Positions 9,426 through 18,597 of a stretch of DNA of 64,000 nt are shown here, piece by piece. Source of the DNA: Sulfuricurvum sp. (GTDB taxonomy: Bacteria > Campylobacterota > Campylobacteria > Campylobacterales > Sulfurimonadaceae); NCBI GenBank assembly GCA_020721585.1, contig DYMK01000003.1:62001-126000 (forward strand), given 5' to 3'. The notes under the pieces are model-generated. The model did no database searches. It was not told the DNA's origin and saw nothing but the letters and a program-made list of their open reading frames with translations. Made by a program: the position numbers and the translations under genes. Position 1 is the first letter of the stretch, and every line of letters begins with the position of its first letter.

Positions 9426-10706
9426 TTAATACGATTTTCGACCTGAATTACTGGGACGACGCGCACCATCGCGTTTTTGTCCTTGGGGTTTTCCGCTGGG
9501 GGAGTGGTTATTTCCCCGTCCACCACCGCCGCCACGCCCTTGCAAAATGGGCATTGCAACGATGGTCGGATCGGGTTCAAACCCTGCAATAATGTCACGA
9601 TCCAATTTACGATGGATGAGTTTTTCAATCCCCTTAAGATAGTCATATTCATCGACACACACCAAGGAAATCGCTTCCCCCTCATTGCCCGCACGACCCG
9701 TTCGACCAATACGGTGAACGTAATCTTCGGCAATATTGGGCAATTCAAAATTCACCACATGCGGAAGCTGATCGATGTCCAATCCCCGTGCAGCAATGTC
9801 CGTCGCAACCAAAATTTTAACGATTCCCAATTTAAAATCGCTTAACGCTTTGGTACGTGCGGCTTGGCTTTTGTTTCCATGAATTGCAGCGGAGGTGACC
9901 CCGATTTTTTGGAGATAATCCGAAAGCTTATTGGCTTGGTGCTTGGTGCGGGTAAAGACCAACACTTGCTCCCATTTATGTTCTTTGACTAGATGCCCAA
10001 ACAGGACACTTTTTTTGGCACAGTCGACCAAGATAACTTTTTGGGTCACCAACTCACTGGAGGTATTACGACGCGCCACTTCGACGATGGCAGGGTTGCG
10101 TAAAATGGATTCGCACAACGTTTTGATCTCATCCGAATAGGTTGCGGAAAAGAGGAGATTTTGCCGTTTTTGGGGCAAGATGGAGATAACCCGACGAATG
10201 TCTTTGATAAATCCCATGTCCAACATTCGATCCGCTTCATCCAAAATCAACATCTCCACATGGCGTAAATCGATGGTTCCTTGGGCAACATGATCCAACA
10301 ATCGCCCCGGAGTAGCAATCACAATATCGACCCCTTGACGTAAAGCGGCAATTTGGGGTTGAATCCCTACGCCGCCAAAAATAATCGCACTTTTAAATTT
10401 GAGGTATTTGCCATAGGTTTTGACGCTCTCTCCCACTTGGGCAGCAAGCTCACGGGTGGGGGTGAGGATCAATACCCGTACCTGACGCGGTACTTTGGGG
10501 TTGATCGCTTTACGGGAGAGAATCTCCAACATAGGCAACGTAAATCCTGCCGTTTTTCCCGTACCCGTTTGGGCGCCGGCGAGCATATCCCGCCCTTCTA
10601 AAATAAAGGGAATCGCCTGTGCTTGGACAGGGGTTGGGGTGGTGTATCCCTCTTCGGTTACCGCTTTTAGGAGTGCGGGAGAGAGTTTTAAATCGGTAAA
10701 TAACAT
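9426..10706 (-). CDS. DEAD-box RNA helicase, RhlE-like
   Basis: A 426-residue ATP-dependent RNA helicase. All motifs are visible in order: Q motif ([13 protein letters not shown]), Walker [31 protein letters not shown] in [17 protein letters not shown] in [24 protein letters not shown] and [11 protein letters not shown] glycine- and arginine-rich tail ([16 protein letters not shown]) follows, as in many RhlE proteins, and probably binds RNA. The role is likely ribosome assembly or mRNA turnover. A minus-strand TATAAT at 10812-10807 may be its promoter. Confidence 0.93.
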   Translation of the reverse strand: MLFTDLKLSPALLKAVTEEGYTTPTPVQAQAIPFILEGRDMLAGAQTGTGKTAGFTLPMLEILSRKAINPKVPRQVRVLILTPTRELAAQVGESVKTYGKYLKFKSAIIFGGVGIQPQIAALRQGVDIVIATPGRLLDHVAQGTIDLRHVEMLILDEADRMLDMGFIKDIRRVISILPQKRQNLLFSATYSDEIKTLCESILRNPAIVEVARRNTSSELVTQKVILVDCAKKSVLFGHLVKEHKWEQVLVFTRTKHQANKLSDYLQKIGVTSAAIHGNKSQAARTKALSDFKLGIVKILVATDIAARGLDIDQLPHVVNFELPNIAEDYVHRIGRTGRAGNEGEAISLVCVDEYDYLKGIEKLIHRKLDRDIIAGFEPDPTIVAMPILQGRGGGGGRGNNHSPSGKPQGQKRDGARRPSNSGRKSY

Positions 10707-10806
10707 AGTAGTAAAATTCCTTTAGGTGGTTCAAGCAGACAAAATTTGCGAGAGAAAAGATGCACATTGTGAGCGGCTTACGGATTTTTCCGTTTTGAAT
10801 GGTCGT

Positions 10807-10812
10807 ATTATA
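10807..10812 (-). promoter_or_regulatory. Predicted -10 box for the DEAD-box helicase gene
   Basis: TATAAT on the minus strand about 100 nt upstream of the helicase ATG, inside the divergent gap shared with the ATPase gene at 10921. Confidence 0.45.
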
Positions 10813-10867
10813 ACGCACTTTAGACCCAAATACCGATTCACCCCCCATTTTGGTTTCCCAAAAACGG

Positions 10868-10873
10868 TACAAT
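10868..10873 (+). promoter_or_regulatory. Possible -10 box for the ATPase/TOPRIM operon
   Basis: TACAAT on the plus strand, about 48 nt before the ATPase ATG. It resembles other -10 boxes in this window, but no -35 is evident. Confidence 0.35.
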
Positions 10874-10920
10874 AACGGTCACTGTACGGCAAAAAACTAT
10901 TTCCCAACACGAGGTTGACC

Positions 10921-11877
10921 ATGAATGACCATTTCATCAAAAATATCGAAATCAAAAATTTTAAATGTTTTGAAGATTTTACCGCTGAAGGGTTTGGACG
11001 AGTCAATCTCATCGGTGGCAAAAATAATGTGGGGAAGACGGCTTTTATGGAGGCGGTTTATGTAAATGTTTATGCACAAAATATCAAATGCTTTATTGGT
11101 TCACTACAAGCTATTAAATATATGCGAGAGAATCTTAATATTTTAGAAAATCGATTTTTAGATGATACTAAAAAATTTGTCGAACAAGCCAATCGTATTT
11201 TGGTTACTTCCAATATCAATCATGCCCATTTTCGTATTGATGAGCATGAAGGGGTTAAAAAATATCATTTTGAATTTAATAACCAAACGATTGATGTGAA
11301 TGCCAATGAATTTTCATTTGACCTTGACTACATACCAAATATAGAATTTATTGATAATTTTGGACTCTCTAATAGCGACATTGAAGATGCCTATCTATCT
11401 GTACAGAAAAAAGATAAAGAGCAGTTTATTAATGGTATTTTACATAAGTTTGACAGCCGTATAGAAAAATTTATCGGTGGAGATACTCCACAATGTAGAG
11501 TCAATGGCAAGTGGCTTGAGCTTACAGAACTAGGAGATGGAGCGAGACATTTGGTGTCTATTGTTGCGACTCTTTTTAAATGTGAAAGTGGTTATTTGTT
11601 TATAGACGAGTTAGACAATGGGATCCATTACACGCAACTTGATGAACTGTGGGAAATCATCCTCACCGTTTCCCAAGAGCAAAACGTTCAAGTTTTCGCC
11701 ACCACCCATTCCAAAGAATGCATCGAATCGTACGCGCGAGTGGCGAAAAAATTAGCCGATGAAGAGGTTACCTACAGTCTCTTAACACGCCTAAAAAGTG
11801 GTAAATTGCATCATTCTCTCTATGACTATGCTCTTTTAGAAAATGCTATTATTGAACAAGCACACGAGGTACGATAA
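10921..11877 (+). CDS. AAA15/AAA21-type ATPase, OLD-like, partner of a TOPRIM protein
   Basis: A 318-residue SMC/ABC-like ATPase. Walker A is GGKNNVGKT (residues 32-40), an ABC-type signature appears as LTELGDGARHLVSI, Walker B is GYLFIDELDNGIH (around 224-236), and the switch histidine segment is VFATTHSKECIES. This is the layout of OLD-family and AriA-type ATPases, without the C-terminal TOPRIM nuclease that full-length OLD proteins carry. That activity appears to be supplied by the next gene, which overlaps as TAATG. The start at 10921 follows GAGG; an upstream TTG is less likely. The middle of the gene is AT-rich relative to its flanks. Known relatives are mostly phage-defence proteins; that role here is inferred. 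Confidence 0.8.
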   Translation: MNDHFIKNIEIKNFKCFEDFTAEGFGRVNLIGGKNNVGKTAFMEAVYVNVYAQNIKCFIGSLQAIKYMRENLNILENRFLDDTKKFVEQANRILVTSNINHAHFRIDEHEGVKKYHFEFNNQTIDVNANEFSFDLDYIPNIEFIDNFGLSNSDIEDAYLSVQKKDKEQFINGILHKFDSRIEKFIGGDTPQCRVNGKWLELTELGDGARHLVSIVATLFKCESGYLFIDELDNGIHYTQLDELWEIILTVSQEQNVQVFATTHSKECIESYARVAKKLADEEVTYSLLTRLKSGKLHHSLYDYALLENAIIEQAHEVR

Positions 11878-12446
11878 TGGCATCGGTGGCAATACTTCAT
11901 GAGGGTAACGAAAAAAATACCCATGACAATGAACTTCTTAAACTCTTAGTCAGAGAGTTAGGTCTGGACGAAAATCGTATCCGATTTTTTGGGATGAAGG
12001 GAAAAAGTAATTTTTTTAACGAGGATCACGATACCTATCGACTTTTACGCACAGGCATTGAGAATGAAACCATCGAAAAAGTTTTAGTGATCGTTGATGC
12101 AGATTATGAAAAAAACGACCATAGTTATGGTGGCTATGACAACACCCTAAAAGGTTTAAAGAAAACGTTTACCTCCTTACAATTTACCCCTTATTGTGAC
12201 ATTTATATCATGTGTGACCCTAACACCCAAGCAGGATATTTGGAATCTTTTCTGTTGTCAACCATTCCATCGCACCAAAAAGCGTGTATTGAAACTTTTT
12301 TAGCGTGTTCAGAATTCAAATCAAAAGAGAACCACAAAGCCATTCTGAATCAAATCTACAACCTAGCCTATCCCAAAGCCCCCTTCGACTTCACTCATCC
12401 CCACTTCGACGACCTCAAAACCAAACTTTGTAACCTTTTCACGTGA
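11877..12446 (+). CDS. TOPRIM-domain protein (DUF3226-like), probable effector partner of the OLD-like ATPase
   Basis: A 189-residue protein with a TOPRIM layout: an acidic residue after the first strand (VAILHEGNEK, Glu9) and a DxD pair after a later strand (VLVIVDADYEKND, Asp74 and Asp76). This metal-binding fold occurs in OLD nucleases, topoisomerases and primases. The ATG is embedded in the ATPase stop (TAATG), so the two are almost certainly co-translated. An ATPase and a separate TOPRIM protein is the layout of PARIS (AriA/AriB), where AriB is a TOPRIM nuclease, although PARIS uses the DUF4435 branch and this looks closer to DUF3226. The 3' end overlaps the next gene by 4 nt. Confidence 0.7.
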   Translation: MASVAILHEGNEKNTHDNELLKLLVRELGLDENRIRFFGMKGKSNFFNEDHDTYRLLRTGIENETIEKVLVIVDADYEKNDHSYGGYDNTLKGLKKTFTSLQFTPYCDIYIMCDPNTQAGYLESFLLSTIPSHQKACIETFLACSEFKSKENHKAILNQIYNLAYPKAPFDFTHPHFDDLKTKLCNLFT

Positions 12447-13378
12447 AAACCTTTACCATCCAACCTCTCATCGACATTCTTGCATGGGCAAATGAGCAAC
12501 TCCAAGAAAGCGACACGATACGCTTTGAAGTCCTCAATCCCGATTGTGGTCGAGGGCATTATGCGGGGGAGAGACTCACCCTAGAGGGGACTGAGTATTG
12601 CTATCGCAGTTACAAAGCGTGGAGCGATTTGGGAGAATTGCTCTTTTGTCGGATGCTCACCCCCCAAATACTCACCCAATCCACCATCCTTCTCACCTAT
12701 GAAAAACTCGATTGTAGCGACTCATTTCACCGCAGTGAGACGCACGAGGAAAAATATGGGACGACCTCCCCCTTCGCCCGCATTCACAAAAACGAAGAAC
12801 CCAGTTTTGTAAGTCCCTATCTACGAGCGTTACGCAGTGTCAAGGTGGGGGAGAGAAAACGGATCCTTAATTTGGGGATCAATACGGGGGATGAGTTTGA
12901 TCTTATCCGTCAAATGCTCCCTAAAGAAATCTATGAAAATCTCTCCCTTATCGGCATCGACCATTCATCCTCGGCTATTGCTGCCGCACGCGAACGGTTC
13001 CCTGAGGGGAATGCGACCTTTTTTGTCCATGATATTAACGATTTAGCGTCATTGGACATGGGACTCTTTGATCTGATTATCACCATTGGGACGTTGCAAA
13101 GCAGCAACTTGGAATTCAAACCGCTTTTTATGTCCTTAGTCCAAAATCACCTGACCCAAGAGGGATCACTGATTATCGGTTTTCCCAATTGTCGTTGGAT
13201 GGGAGGGGAGATGATTTACGGTGCTAAAGCCCCCAATTACCCCTATTCGGAGATGTCCATTCTCATCAAAGATCTTTATTATTGCAAAAAATATTGCCAA
13301 CAAAAACGGTTTCGTGTTACGGTAACGGGCAGAGATTACCTCTTTTTAACCGCCACTTCCCTCAAAAAGGGTCTATAA
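12443..13378 (+). CDS. Class I SAM-dependent methyltransferase, substrate unknown
   Basis: A 311-residue protein with a Rossmann-type SAM site in its C-terminal half: RILNLGINTGDEFDLIRQML (motif I), LIGIDHSSSAIAAARERFP (acidic loop), then FDLIITIGTLQSSNLE (motif IV region). The N-terminal 140 residues (for example LNPDCGRGHYAGERLTLEG) are a separate domain I cannot assign. Translation starts at a GTG that overlaps the upstream stop (GTGA). Base use is close to the core genome, so it may be a resident gene that the AAA/TOPRIM pair landed beside, rather than a third component of that pair. Confidence 0.7.
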   Translation: MKTFTIQPLIDILAWANEQLQESDTIRFEVLNPDCGRGHYAGERLTLEGTEYCYRSYKAWSDLGELLFCRMLTPQILTQSTILLTYEKLDCSDSFHRSETHEEKYGTTSPFARIHKNEEPSFVSPYLRALRSVKVGERKRILNLGINTGDEFDLIRQMLPKEIYENLSLIGIDHSSSAIAAARERFPEGNATFFVHDINDLASLDMGLFDLIITIGTLQSSNLEFKPLFMSLVQNHLTQEGSLIIGFPNCRWMGGEMIYGAKAPNYPYSEMSILIKDLYYCKKYCQQKRFRVTVTGRDYLFLTATSLKKGL

Positions 13379-13392
13379 AAGCTTTAAGCGAT

Positions 13393-13398
13393 TATAAT
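13393..13398 (+). promoter_or_regulatory. Predicted -10 box for the MFS transporter gene
   Basis: A perfect TATAAT 32 nt before the MFS start codon, in a short intergenic gap. It suggests an operon start covering the transporter and the lytic transglycosylase. Confidence 0.55.
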
Positions 13399-13429
13399 CG
13401 AAGGCTATTTATCACTATTGGGAGTTTGA

Positions 13430-14662
13430 ATGTCTAAACCAAATACCTCTGTTATTGCTCAAGTGTTAACCCTTCCTGTCATTGTTATTGCGATGGGATA
13501 TTTTGTCGATATTTATGATTTAATTTTATTTGGAGTCGTTCGGGTTGCTAGTCTCACCGAATTGGGACTTAACAGCGAACAAATCACCTCATGGGGTGCC
13601 ACCATCCTCAATATGCAAATGGGGGGGATGCTCATCGGGGGGATCATTTGGGGGATGTTAGGGGACAAAAAAGGGCGTTTATCGGTTCTTTTTGCCTCCA
13701 TTATCCTCTATTCAGTCGCCAATTTTCTCAATGCGTTTGTCACCAACGTGGAGCAATACGCCCTTTTGCGTCTCCTTGCGGGGATCGGTCTTGCGGGTGA
13801 ATTGGGAGCGGGCGTAACACTGGTGTCTGAAATTCTTCCCAAACACTTACGGGGATATGGGGTGATGGCGATTGCCAGTTTTGGGGTGCTTGGGGTGGTT
13901 GCCGCCAATATTATCGCCCATAACTTTGATTGGCGTAACGCCTATATCTTCGGAGGAGTTCTTGGGTTTGCGTTGCTACTCTTACGTGTGGGGGTGCGCG
14001 AATCGGGCATTTTTGAGCATCATGTCGCTGATGATGTCAAGCGGGGAGATTTTCTCTTCCTCTTTGGCAACGCTGTTTTATTTAAAAAATACCTCAAAAC
14101 CATCGCCATTGGGATTCCCCTGTGGTTTGTGGTGAGTATTTTGGTGATGTTCTCCCCTGAATTTGCCCAAGCACTTCACATTAGTGGAGAGATTAATGCC
14201 GGTACGGCGCTGATGTATTGTTATATCGGTTTGGCAGTGGGGGATTTTGCCAGTGGGTATCTCTCCCAACAACTCCGCAGCCGTAAAAAAGCGTTCACCC
14301 TCTTTTTAGCAGCATCCGCAGGAAGCGTCATATGGTATTACACCCTACAAGGAGCGTCTCCTGATACGTTTTACTGGAGTGCTTTTGCACTGGGGATTTT
14401 TTGTGGCTATTGGGCATTGTTTATCACCATGGCGGCAGAACAATTTGGAACGAATATCCGTGCGACCGTTGCCACCACTGCCCCCAATTTTGTCCGTGGA
14501 GCCGTTGTCCCCATTACCCTCTCCTTTGCTGCCCTCAAAGAGAGCTACGGAGTATTAGGCTCCGGTGCCATCGTGGGAGCGGCGTGTTTTACCCTCTCTG
14601 CCGTTGCGTTGTATTATACGCATGAAACGTTTCATAAAGATCTTGATTACATCGAATGTTAA
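13430..14662 (+). CDS. MFS transporter, sugar/metabolite:H+ symporter type
   Basis: A 410-residue inner-membrane transporter with about 12 hydrophobic segments. The family signature between helices 2 and 3 is visible as GGIIWGMLGDKKGRLSVL, and the acidic residue of helix 1 is in GYFVDIYDLILFG. The R-rich loop after helix 4 (AGIGLAGELGAGVTLVSEIL) fits the metabolite:H+ symporter family. The substrate cannot be read from sequence; carboxylates are one possibility. It overlaps the next gene by 7 nt. Confidence 0.85.
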   Translation: MSKPNTSVIAQVLTLPVIVIAMGYFVDIYDLILFGVVRVASLTELGLNSEQITSWGATILNMQMGGMLIGGIIWGMLGDKKGRLSVLFASIILYSVANFLNAFVTNVEQYALLRLLAGIGLAGELGAGVTLVSEILPKHLRGYGVMAIASFGVLGVVAANIIAHNFDWRNAYIFGGVLGFALLLLRVGVRESGIFEHHVADDVKRGDFLFLFGNAVLFKKYLKTIAIGIPLWFVVSILVMFSPEFAQALHISGEINAGTALMYCYIGLAVGDFASGYLSQQLRSRKKAFTLFLAASAGSVIWYYTLQGASPDTFYWSAFALGIFCGYWALFITMAAEQFGTNIRATVATTAPNFVRGAVVPITLSFAALKESYGVLGSGAIVGAACFTLSAVALYYTHETFHKDLDYIEC

Positions 14663-15603
14663 GTTCTCTATTCCGTATCGCGCTTATCGTCGCACTGTTT
14701 TCCACCCTCGCGTTGGCAACCTCAATGCCCAATGATGCTGCCCTCAACGCCGCATTAAAATCGATTGGCTCGGATGAATCGTATCAAGAAATTGGAGCGC
14801 TGTCCAATCTAAGGGAAAAATACCGCACCAGCTATAACAGCCATTTGCGTCGCCATCAAGCGACCCAAAAAGAGTATGCATCCATTGAAAAGCAGTTTAG
14901 AAAAGCAGGGATTCCCACGTTTTTTTCGCTTATCCCCTATTGTGAATCGGGGTTTAGAACCAACAGTCATGGGTATGGAACGGCAGGATTGTGGCAATTT
15001 ATGGCGCAATCCGGACGTAACAATGGACTCATCGTCGAAAAAGGGAGAGATGACCGTACCGATGCGTGTCTCTCCACCGAAGCTGCCATCCGTTACGTTA
15101 AACGACTTAAAAAAGATCTTGGAAGTTGGTATTTGGCCGATTTTGCCTACGGGATGGGGGAACTCAAAGTCAAACGGCTAATCCAAAAAAATGGGAGCAA
15201 AAAAATCTCTGTCCTCTTGCGGGATCCTGAATTTTCACGCGGTACCCGAGACCATTTTTCGATCACCCTCCTCCTAGCTGCTACCATTCACCCCTCCAAA
15301 GAGAGCGATGAAAATTCCGACACAATGAGTGACGATCAAAATCAAACGACGAGCATCGACGCTATTGACGAGCGTGATGACGCTTCGTATATCGCTACAC
15401 GAAAGCACCATCACCCTAAAAAACACGTAAAAAGTAAAAAACATAAGCATGAGAAAAAAGGGAAAAAAAGCAAGAAAGGGAAAAAAGATAAAAAAAGCAA
15501 AAAAGCTAAAAAAGGAAAAAAAGGGAAGAAAAGCAAATCCGACAAAAAGGGTAAAAAAGCTAAAAAAAGCAAGCAATCTAAAAAGGGTAACAAGCATCCT
15601 TAA
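14656..15603 (+). CDS. Lytic transglycosylase (SLT domain) with a lysine-rich C-terminal tail
   Basis: A 315-residue exported muramidase-like enzyme that cleaves the glycan strands of peptidoglycan. An N-terminal signal peptide (LFRIALIVALFSTLALATS) is followed by the SLT core: IPYCESGF with catalytic Glu97, then SHGYGTAGLWQFM, and FAYGMGELKVKRLIQ. After a Ser/Asp-rich linker (about 215-245) the last 65 residues are almost all lysine with Ser, Gly and Ala (repeats of KKGKKSKK). Such a tail would be strongly positive and could bind teichoic-like polymers, lipopolysaccharide, peptidoglycan or DNA. Its coding DNA is A-rich and repetitive. Confidence 0.85.
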   Translation: MLSSLFRIALIVALFSTLALATSMPNDAALNAALKSIGSDESYQEIGALSNLREKYRTSYNSHLRRHQATQKEYASIEKQFRKAGIPTFFSLIPYCESGFRTNSHGYGTAGLWQFMAQSGRNNGLIVEKGRDDRTDACLSTEAAIRYVKRLKKDLGSWYLADFAYGMGELKVKRLIQKNGSKKISVLLRDPEFSRGTRDHFSITLLLAATIHPSKESDENSDTMSDDQNQTTSIDAIDERDDASYIATRKHHHPKKHVKSKKHKHEKKGKKSKKGKKDKKSKKAKKGKKGKKSKSDKKGKKAKKSKQSKKGNKHP

Positions 15604-15635
15604 GACAAGCAAGTTCCCTCCACAGGAGCTTGCAA

Positions 15636-16403
15636 TTATCGAAACGTTGTCCCGCCATCAACAACCAAAGTATGACCGGTAATCCAACTGGCTTCATCGG
15701 TGCAGAGAAAATAGACCGCACCGGCAATATCTTCAGGCGCACCCATACGATTAAGGGCAGAACGTTTAACCGTTTCGGCTTTAACCTCTTCGTAATTGGT
15801 AAACGCTTTAAGAGCATCGGTGTCGATGGGGCCTCCTGAGACGGCATTAACACGGATATTCATCTCCCCCAACTCCACCGCTGCGTAACGGCTCATCGCT
15901 TCGACAGCGGCTTTATTGGTTCCATGTCCTGCGTAGTTTTCGATGTAGATCATATTCCCCGTACTGGACATGGTAACGACTGCACCACCCCCTACTTTTT
16001 CCATCCGTTTGGCAGCTTCTTGGGTTCCCACTACAAACGCATTGACCGTTGCGGTGTAGATATTGTTGAGACCTCTGGGTTTAAGACGCATAAATTTACC
16101 ATACCCTCCCACCACCGGGCGACCGTAGATCATCGCATTGCTCACGAAAAAATCGACACGGTCAAAATCGGCATCAATGGCTTCAAAAAGGGGTTTGAAT
16201 TCATCGGGTTCGAGAATATTCAACGGATACGCACGGGCTTTGATCCCATAAAGCGTTTCCCATTTTTGGGCTAATTGGTTGGCGGTTTCACGGTTGCTGT
16301 TATAGGTAAAGGCGATATTGACCCCATTTTTGGCAAATTTTTCGGCAATCGCTTCGCCAATTCCTTTGGTTGCGCCTGTAATAACGAGTGTTTTTCCTTT
16401 CAT
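15636..16403 (-). CDS. Short-chain dehydrogenase/reductase, FabI/FabL-like or 3-oxoacyl-ACP reductase-like
   Basis: A 255-residue Rossmann oxidoreductase. The cofactor motif TGATKGIGEAIAEKF is at the N-terminus, the NAG-like segment is FVSNAMIYG, and the active-site region reads MSSTGNMIYIENYAGHGTNKAA with the spaced tyrosine and lysine of SDRs. It ends WITGHTLVVDGGTTF, as in FabG and FabL types. I prefer the ATG at 16403, which follows AAAGGA, over an in-frame ATG 9 nt upstream. It directly follows dapA, the same order as in H. pylori. Fatty-acid synthesis is the likely pathway, but the substrate is not certain. Confidence 0.8.
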   Translation of the reverse strand: MKGKTLVITGATKGIGEAIAEKFAKNGVNIAFTYNSNRETANQLAQKWETLYGIKARAYPLNILEPDEFKPLFEAIDADFDRVDFFVSNAMIYGRPVVGGYGKFMRLKPRGLNNIYTATVNAFVVGTQEAAKRMEKVGGGAVVTMSSTGNMIYIENYAGHGTNKAAVEAMSRYAAVELGEMNIRVNAVSGGPIDTDALKAFTNYEEVKAETVKRSALNRMGAPEDIAGAVYFLCTDEASWITGHTLVVDGGTTFR

Positions 16404-16405
16404 AG

Positions 16406-17299
16406 TTACCATCCTTTAATTGTGTAGTTTTGCATAACCGCTTCGAGTTTTTTGAGATTTTCAGCACTTGGAGGTACCAAGGGGAGACGGTACTCAAGGG
16501 TATCGATGAGTCCAAAGAGATACATGGCTGCTTTAATCATTACGGGATTGGACTCCAAAAAGAGGGCTTTATTGATCGGATACAAGGTATCATTAAGCAC
16601 TTTTGCCCCCCTAAGATCACCGCTTAAGGCTTTGGCGACGAGTTGACTTTTAAGATCAGGCAAGAGATTGGAGGTGACTGAGGTGATCCCTGCTCCCCCG
16701 TTTGCCAAAATCGCATAGTCAATGGCATCATCACCGCTAAACACTTTCAACTCCGGTCGTCGAGAGAGCAGTTCGATGGTACGTTCAATGCTCCCCGTTG
16801 CCTCTTTGATCCCATAAATATTTTCTATGTCATCAAACAAACGAATCACGGTATCGGCACTAATATCAACTACGGTGCGACCGGGGACATTGTAGAGCAT
16901 AAAGGGTAAAGTGGGTACGGCTTGGGCGATGGCTTTGTAGTGTTGATACAGCCCCTCTTGAGAGGGTTTGTTATAGTACGGTGCGACGGAAAAAATCGCA
17001 TCTACTCCACAACTTTGTGCCATTTTTGCCGCCTCTATGGCTTCAGCCGTGGAGTTGCTCCCCGCCCCTGCAAGGACTTTGGTCTGTGTCCCTTGACACA
17101 CTTCCACCGCAATTTCCATACAGCGTCGATCTTCGTCGTAGGTGAGGGTAGCACTCTCCCCCGTTGTTCCAACAGGACACACCGCATTGATCCCATGGTC
17201 AATTTGTCGTTGAATCAGTCGTGCGTATTTTTCTTCATCCAATGTCCCGTTTTTAAATGGGGTGATGAGGGCAGTCGTTGAACCGGTTACCAAAGTCAT
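16406..17299 (-). CDS. dapA: 4-hydroxy-tetrahydrodipicolinate synthase
   Basis: A 297-residue TIM-barrel aldolase-type enzyme that condenses pyruvate with aspartate semialdehyde for lysine and diaminopimelate synthesis. The motifs CPVGTTGESATLTYDE, PYYNKPSQEGLYQHYK and LYNVPGRTVVDIS are intact, and the Schiff-base lysine lies in YGIKEATGS. Length is typical. Its start overlaps the end of the M16 peptidase gene, and its stop lies 2 nt before the SDR start, so the three genes form one operon. Confidence 0.96.
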   Translation of the reverse strand: MTLVTGSTTALITPFKNGTLDEEKYARLIQRQIDHGINAVCPVGTTGESATLTYDEDRRCMEIAVEVCQGTQTKVLAGAGSNSTAEAIEAAKMAQSCGVDAIFSVAPYYNKPSQEGLYQHYKAIAQAVPTLPFMLYNVPGRTVVDISADTVIRLFDDIENIYGIKEATGSIERTIELLSRRPELKVFSGDDAIDYAILANGGAGITSVTSNLLPDLKSQLVAKALSGDLRGAKVLNDTLYPINKALFLESNPVMIKAAMYLFGLIDTLEYRLPLVPPSAENLKKLEAVMQNYTIKGW

Positions 17300-18597
17300 T
17301 GTTTCCCTTTTCGTAAGATAAGTGTGGTCGAATAATCACGATTAAAAGTGCGTTTTGCCACCGCTTGAAGATCCTTTGAGGTGAGCGCATTGATAGCACT
17401 TTCGTACCGTTCTAAGGGGGTGATGTCGCCACGGGACAAATATCCCCCCAACAATTCGGCAACGGAGGTGGAACTCTCTAGCGAGTAGATAAATTCTGCT
17501 TTGGTACTGATTTTGACTTTATCGAGTTCACTTTGACTCACCCCTTCATTTTGGAGCTTTTCAATCTCTTTCCAAATCGCTTTTTCGATCGTTTCGGCGT
17601 TAACCCCTTGGTTGGCAATCGCTAAAAAAACAAATACTCCCGGATCGGTTGTTTCCATATTGTAGGCATGAATTTGATTAACCAGTTGCTTTTTATCCAC
17701 AAGGGTTTTATACAGACGAGAGCTTTTGCCTGAGCTTAAGAGTTCACTTAACGCAGAGAGTTTGGGTTGGTCGGGATCTTGAAAATTGGGGATGGGGAAA
17801 CTAATCGCCAACATCTCCACTTCGCTCTCTTTGAGTACTTCAACGCGACGCGCCCCATCTTGTTTGGGTTCTACGGTGATTACCTTGGGGATCTCTACCG
17901 TATTAGGAATCGCACCAAAATGGTTTTGCGCCGCTTCAAATACTTTAGAAGGTTCAATATCTCCCGTGACCATAAGGATCGCATTTTTGGGCTGATAATA
18001 CGTAGCATGAAATTTTTGAATATCAGTGAGTGTCCACGTCTGAATGTCGTTCATAAACCCAATGGGAGTCCAGTGATACGGGTGATAAAGGTACGCGGTA
18101 TTAAAGAGGCGAAAATACAAATACCCCATAGGGTTATTATCCGTTCGCCACAAACGCTCTTCAGCGACCACTTTGCGCTCGGGTTGAAACTCTTCATCTT
18201 TGAGGTTAAGATTTTGCATCAATTCCGCGAAAAGAGCAAGCGATTTGTCCATATTTTCACTGCTGGATTTGATGTAATAATGGGTATGGTCAAACCCTGT
18301 GGAGGCGTTATTGACCCCTCCAACACTTTTGACCTCTTCATCAAATTCCCCCGCTTTAAGGTTTTTGGTTGATTTGAAATTCATGTGTTCGAGCATATGG
18401 GCAATGCCCGTTTTTCCCATCACTTCGTTTCGACTTCCCACTTTGTAAAAAATATCGGTGGAGATAACGTGGGAATGATTGTGCATCGGGACAACAACGA
18501 CCTGTAAGCCATTTTCAAGGGTTTTGGTTTCATACTGGGGTAGTGCAGTGGCCATAAGGGTTCCTAGTGTCAAAAATAGTAAGATGAAAAATTTCAT
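17296..18597 (-). CDS. Secreted M16-family zinc metallopeptidase
   Basis: A 433-residue insulinase/pitrilysin-type peptidase. A signal peptide (MKFFILLFLTLGTLMATALP) is followed by the inverted zinc motif HMLEH (His67, Glu70, His71), with the downstream glutamate in the VVAEERLWRTDNNP segment. The C-terminal half is the inactive M16 partner domain. It probably acts in the periplasm on peptides, as for related proteins encoded next to dapA and pyrD in H. pylori. Overlaps of 4 nt with both neighbours show tight coupling. Confidence 0.9.
   Translation of the reverse strand: MKFFILLFLTLGTLMATALPQYETKTLENGLQVVVVPMHNHSHVISTDIFYKVGSRNEVMGKTGIAHMLEHMNFKSTKNLKAGEFDEEVKSVGGVNNASTGFDHTHYYIKSSSENMDKSLALFAELMQNLNLKDEEFQPERKVVAEERLWRTDNNPMGYLYFRLFNTAYLYHPYHWTPIGFMNDIQTWTLTDIQKFHATYYQPKNAILMVTGDIEPSKVFEAAQNHFGAIPNTVEIPKVITVEPKQDGARRVEVLKESEVEMLAISFPIPNFQDPDQPKLSALSELLSSGKSSRLYKTLVDKKQLVNQIHAYNMETTDPGVFVFLAIANQGVNAETIEKAIWKEIEKLQNEGVSQSELDKVKISTKAEFIYSLESSTSVAELLGGYLSRGDITPLERYESAINALTSKDLQAVAKRTFNRDYSTTLILRKGKQ

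Noticed and set aside
15274-15612. Phe/Leu-rich open frame on the minus strand opposite the transglycosylase tail
   Set aside because: It is the complement of polylysine codons (TTT and CTT runs), with no ribosome site or family.
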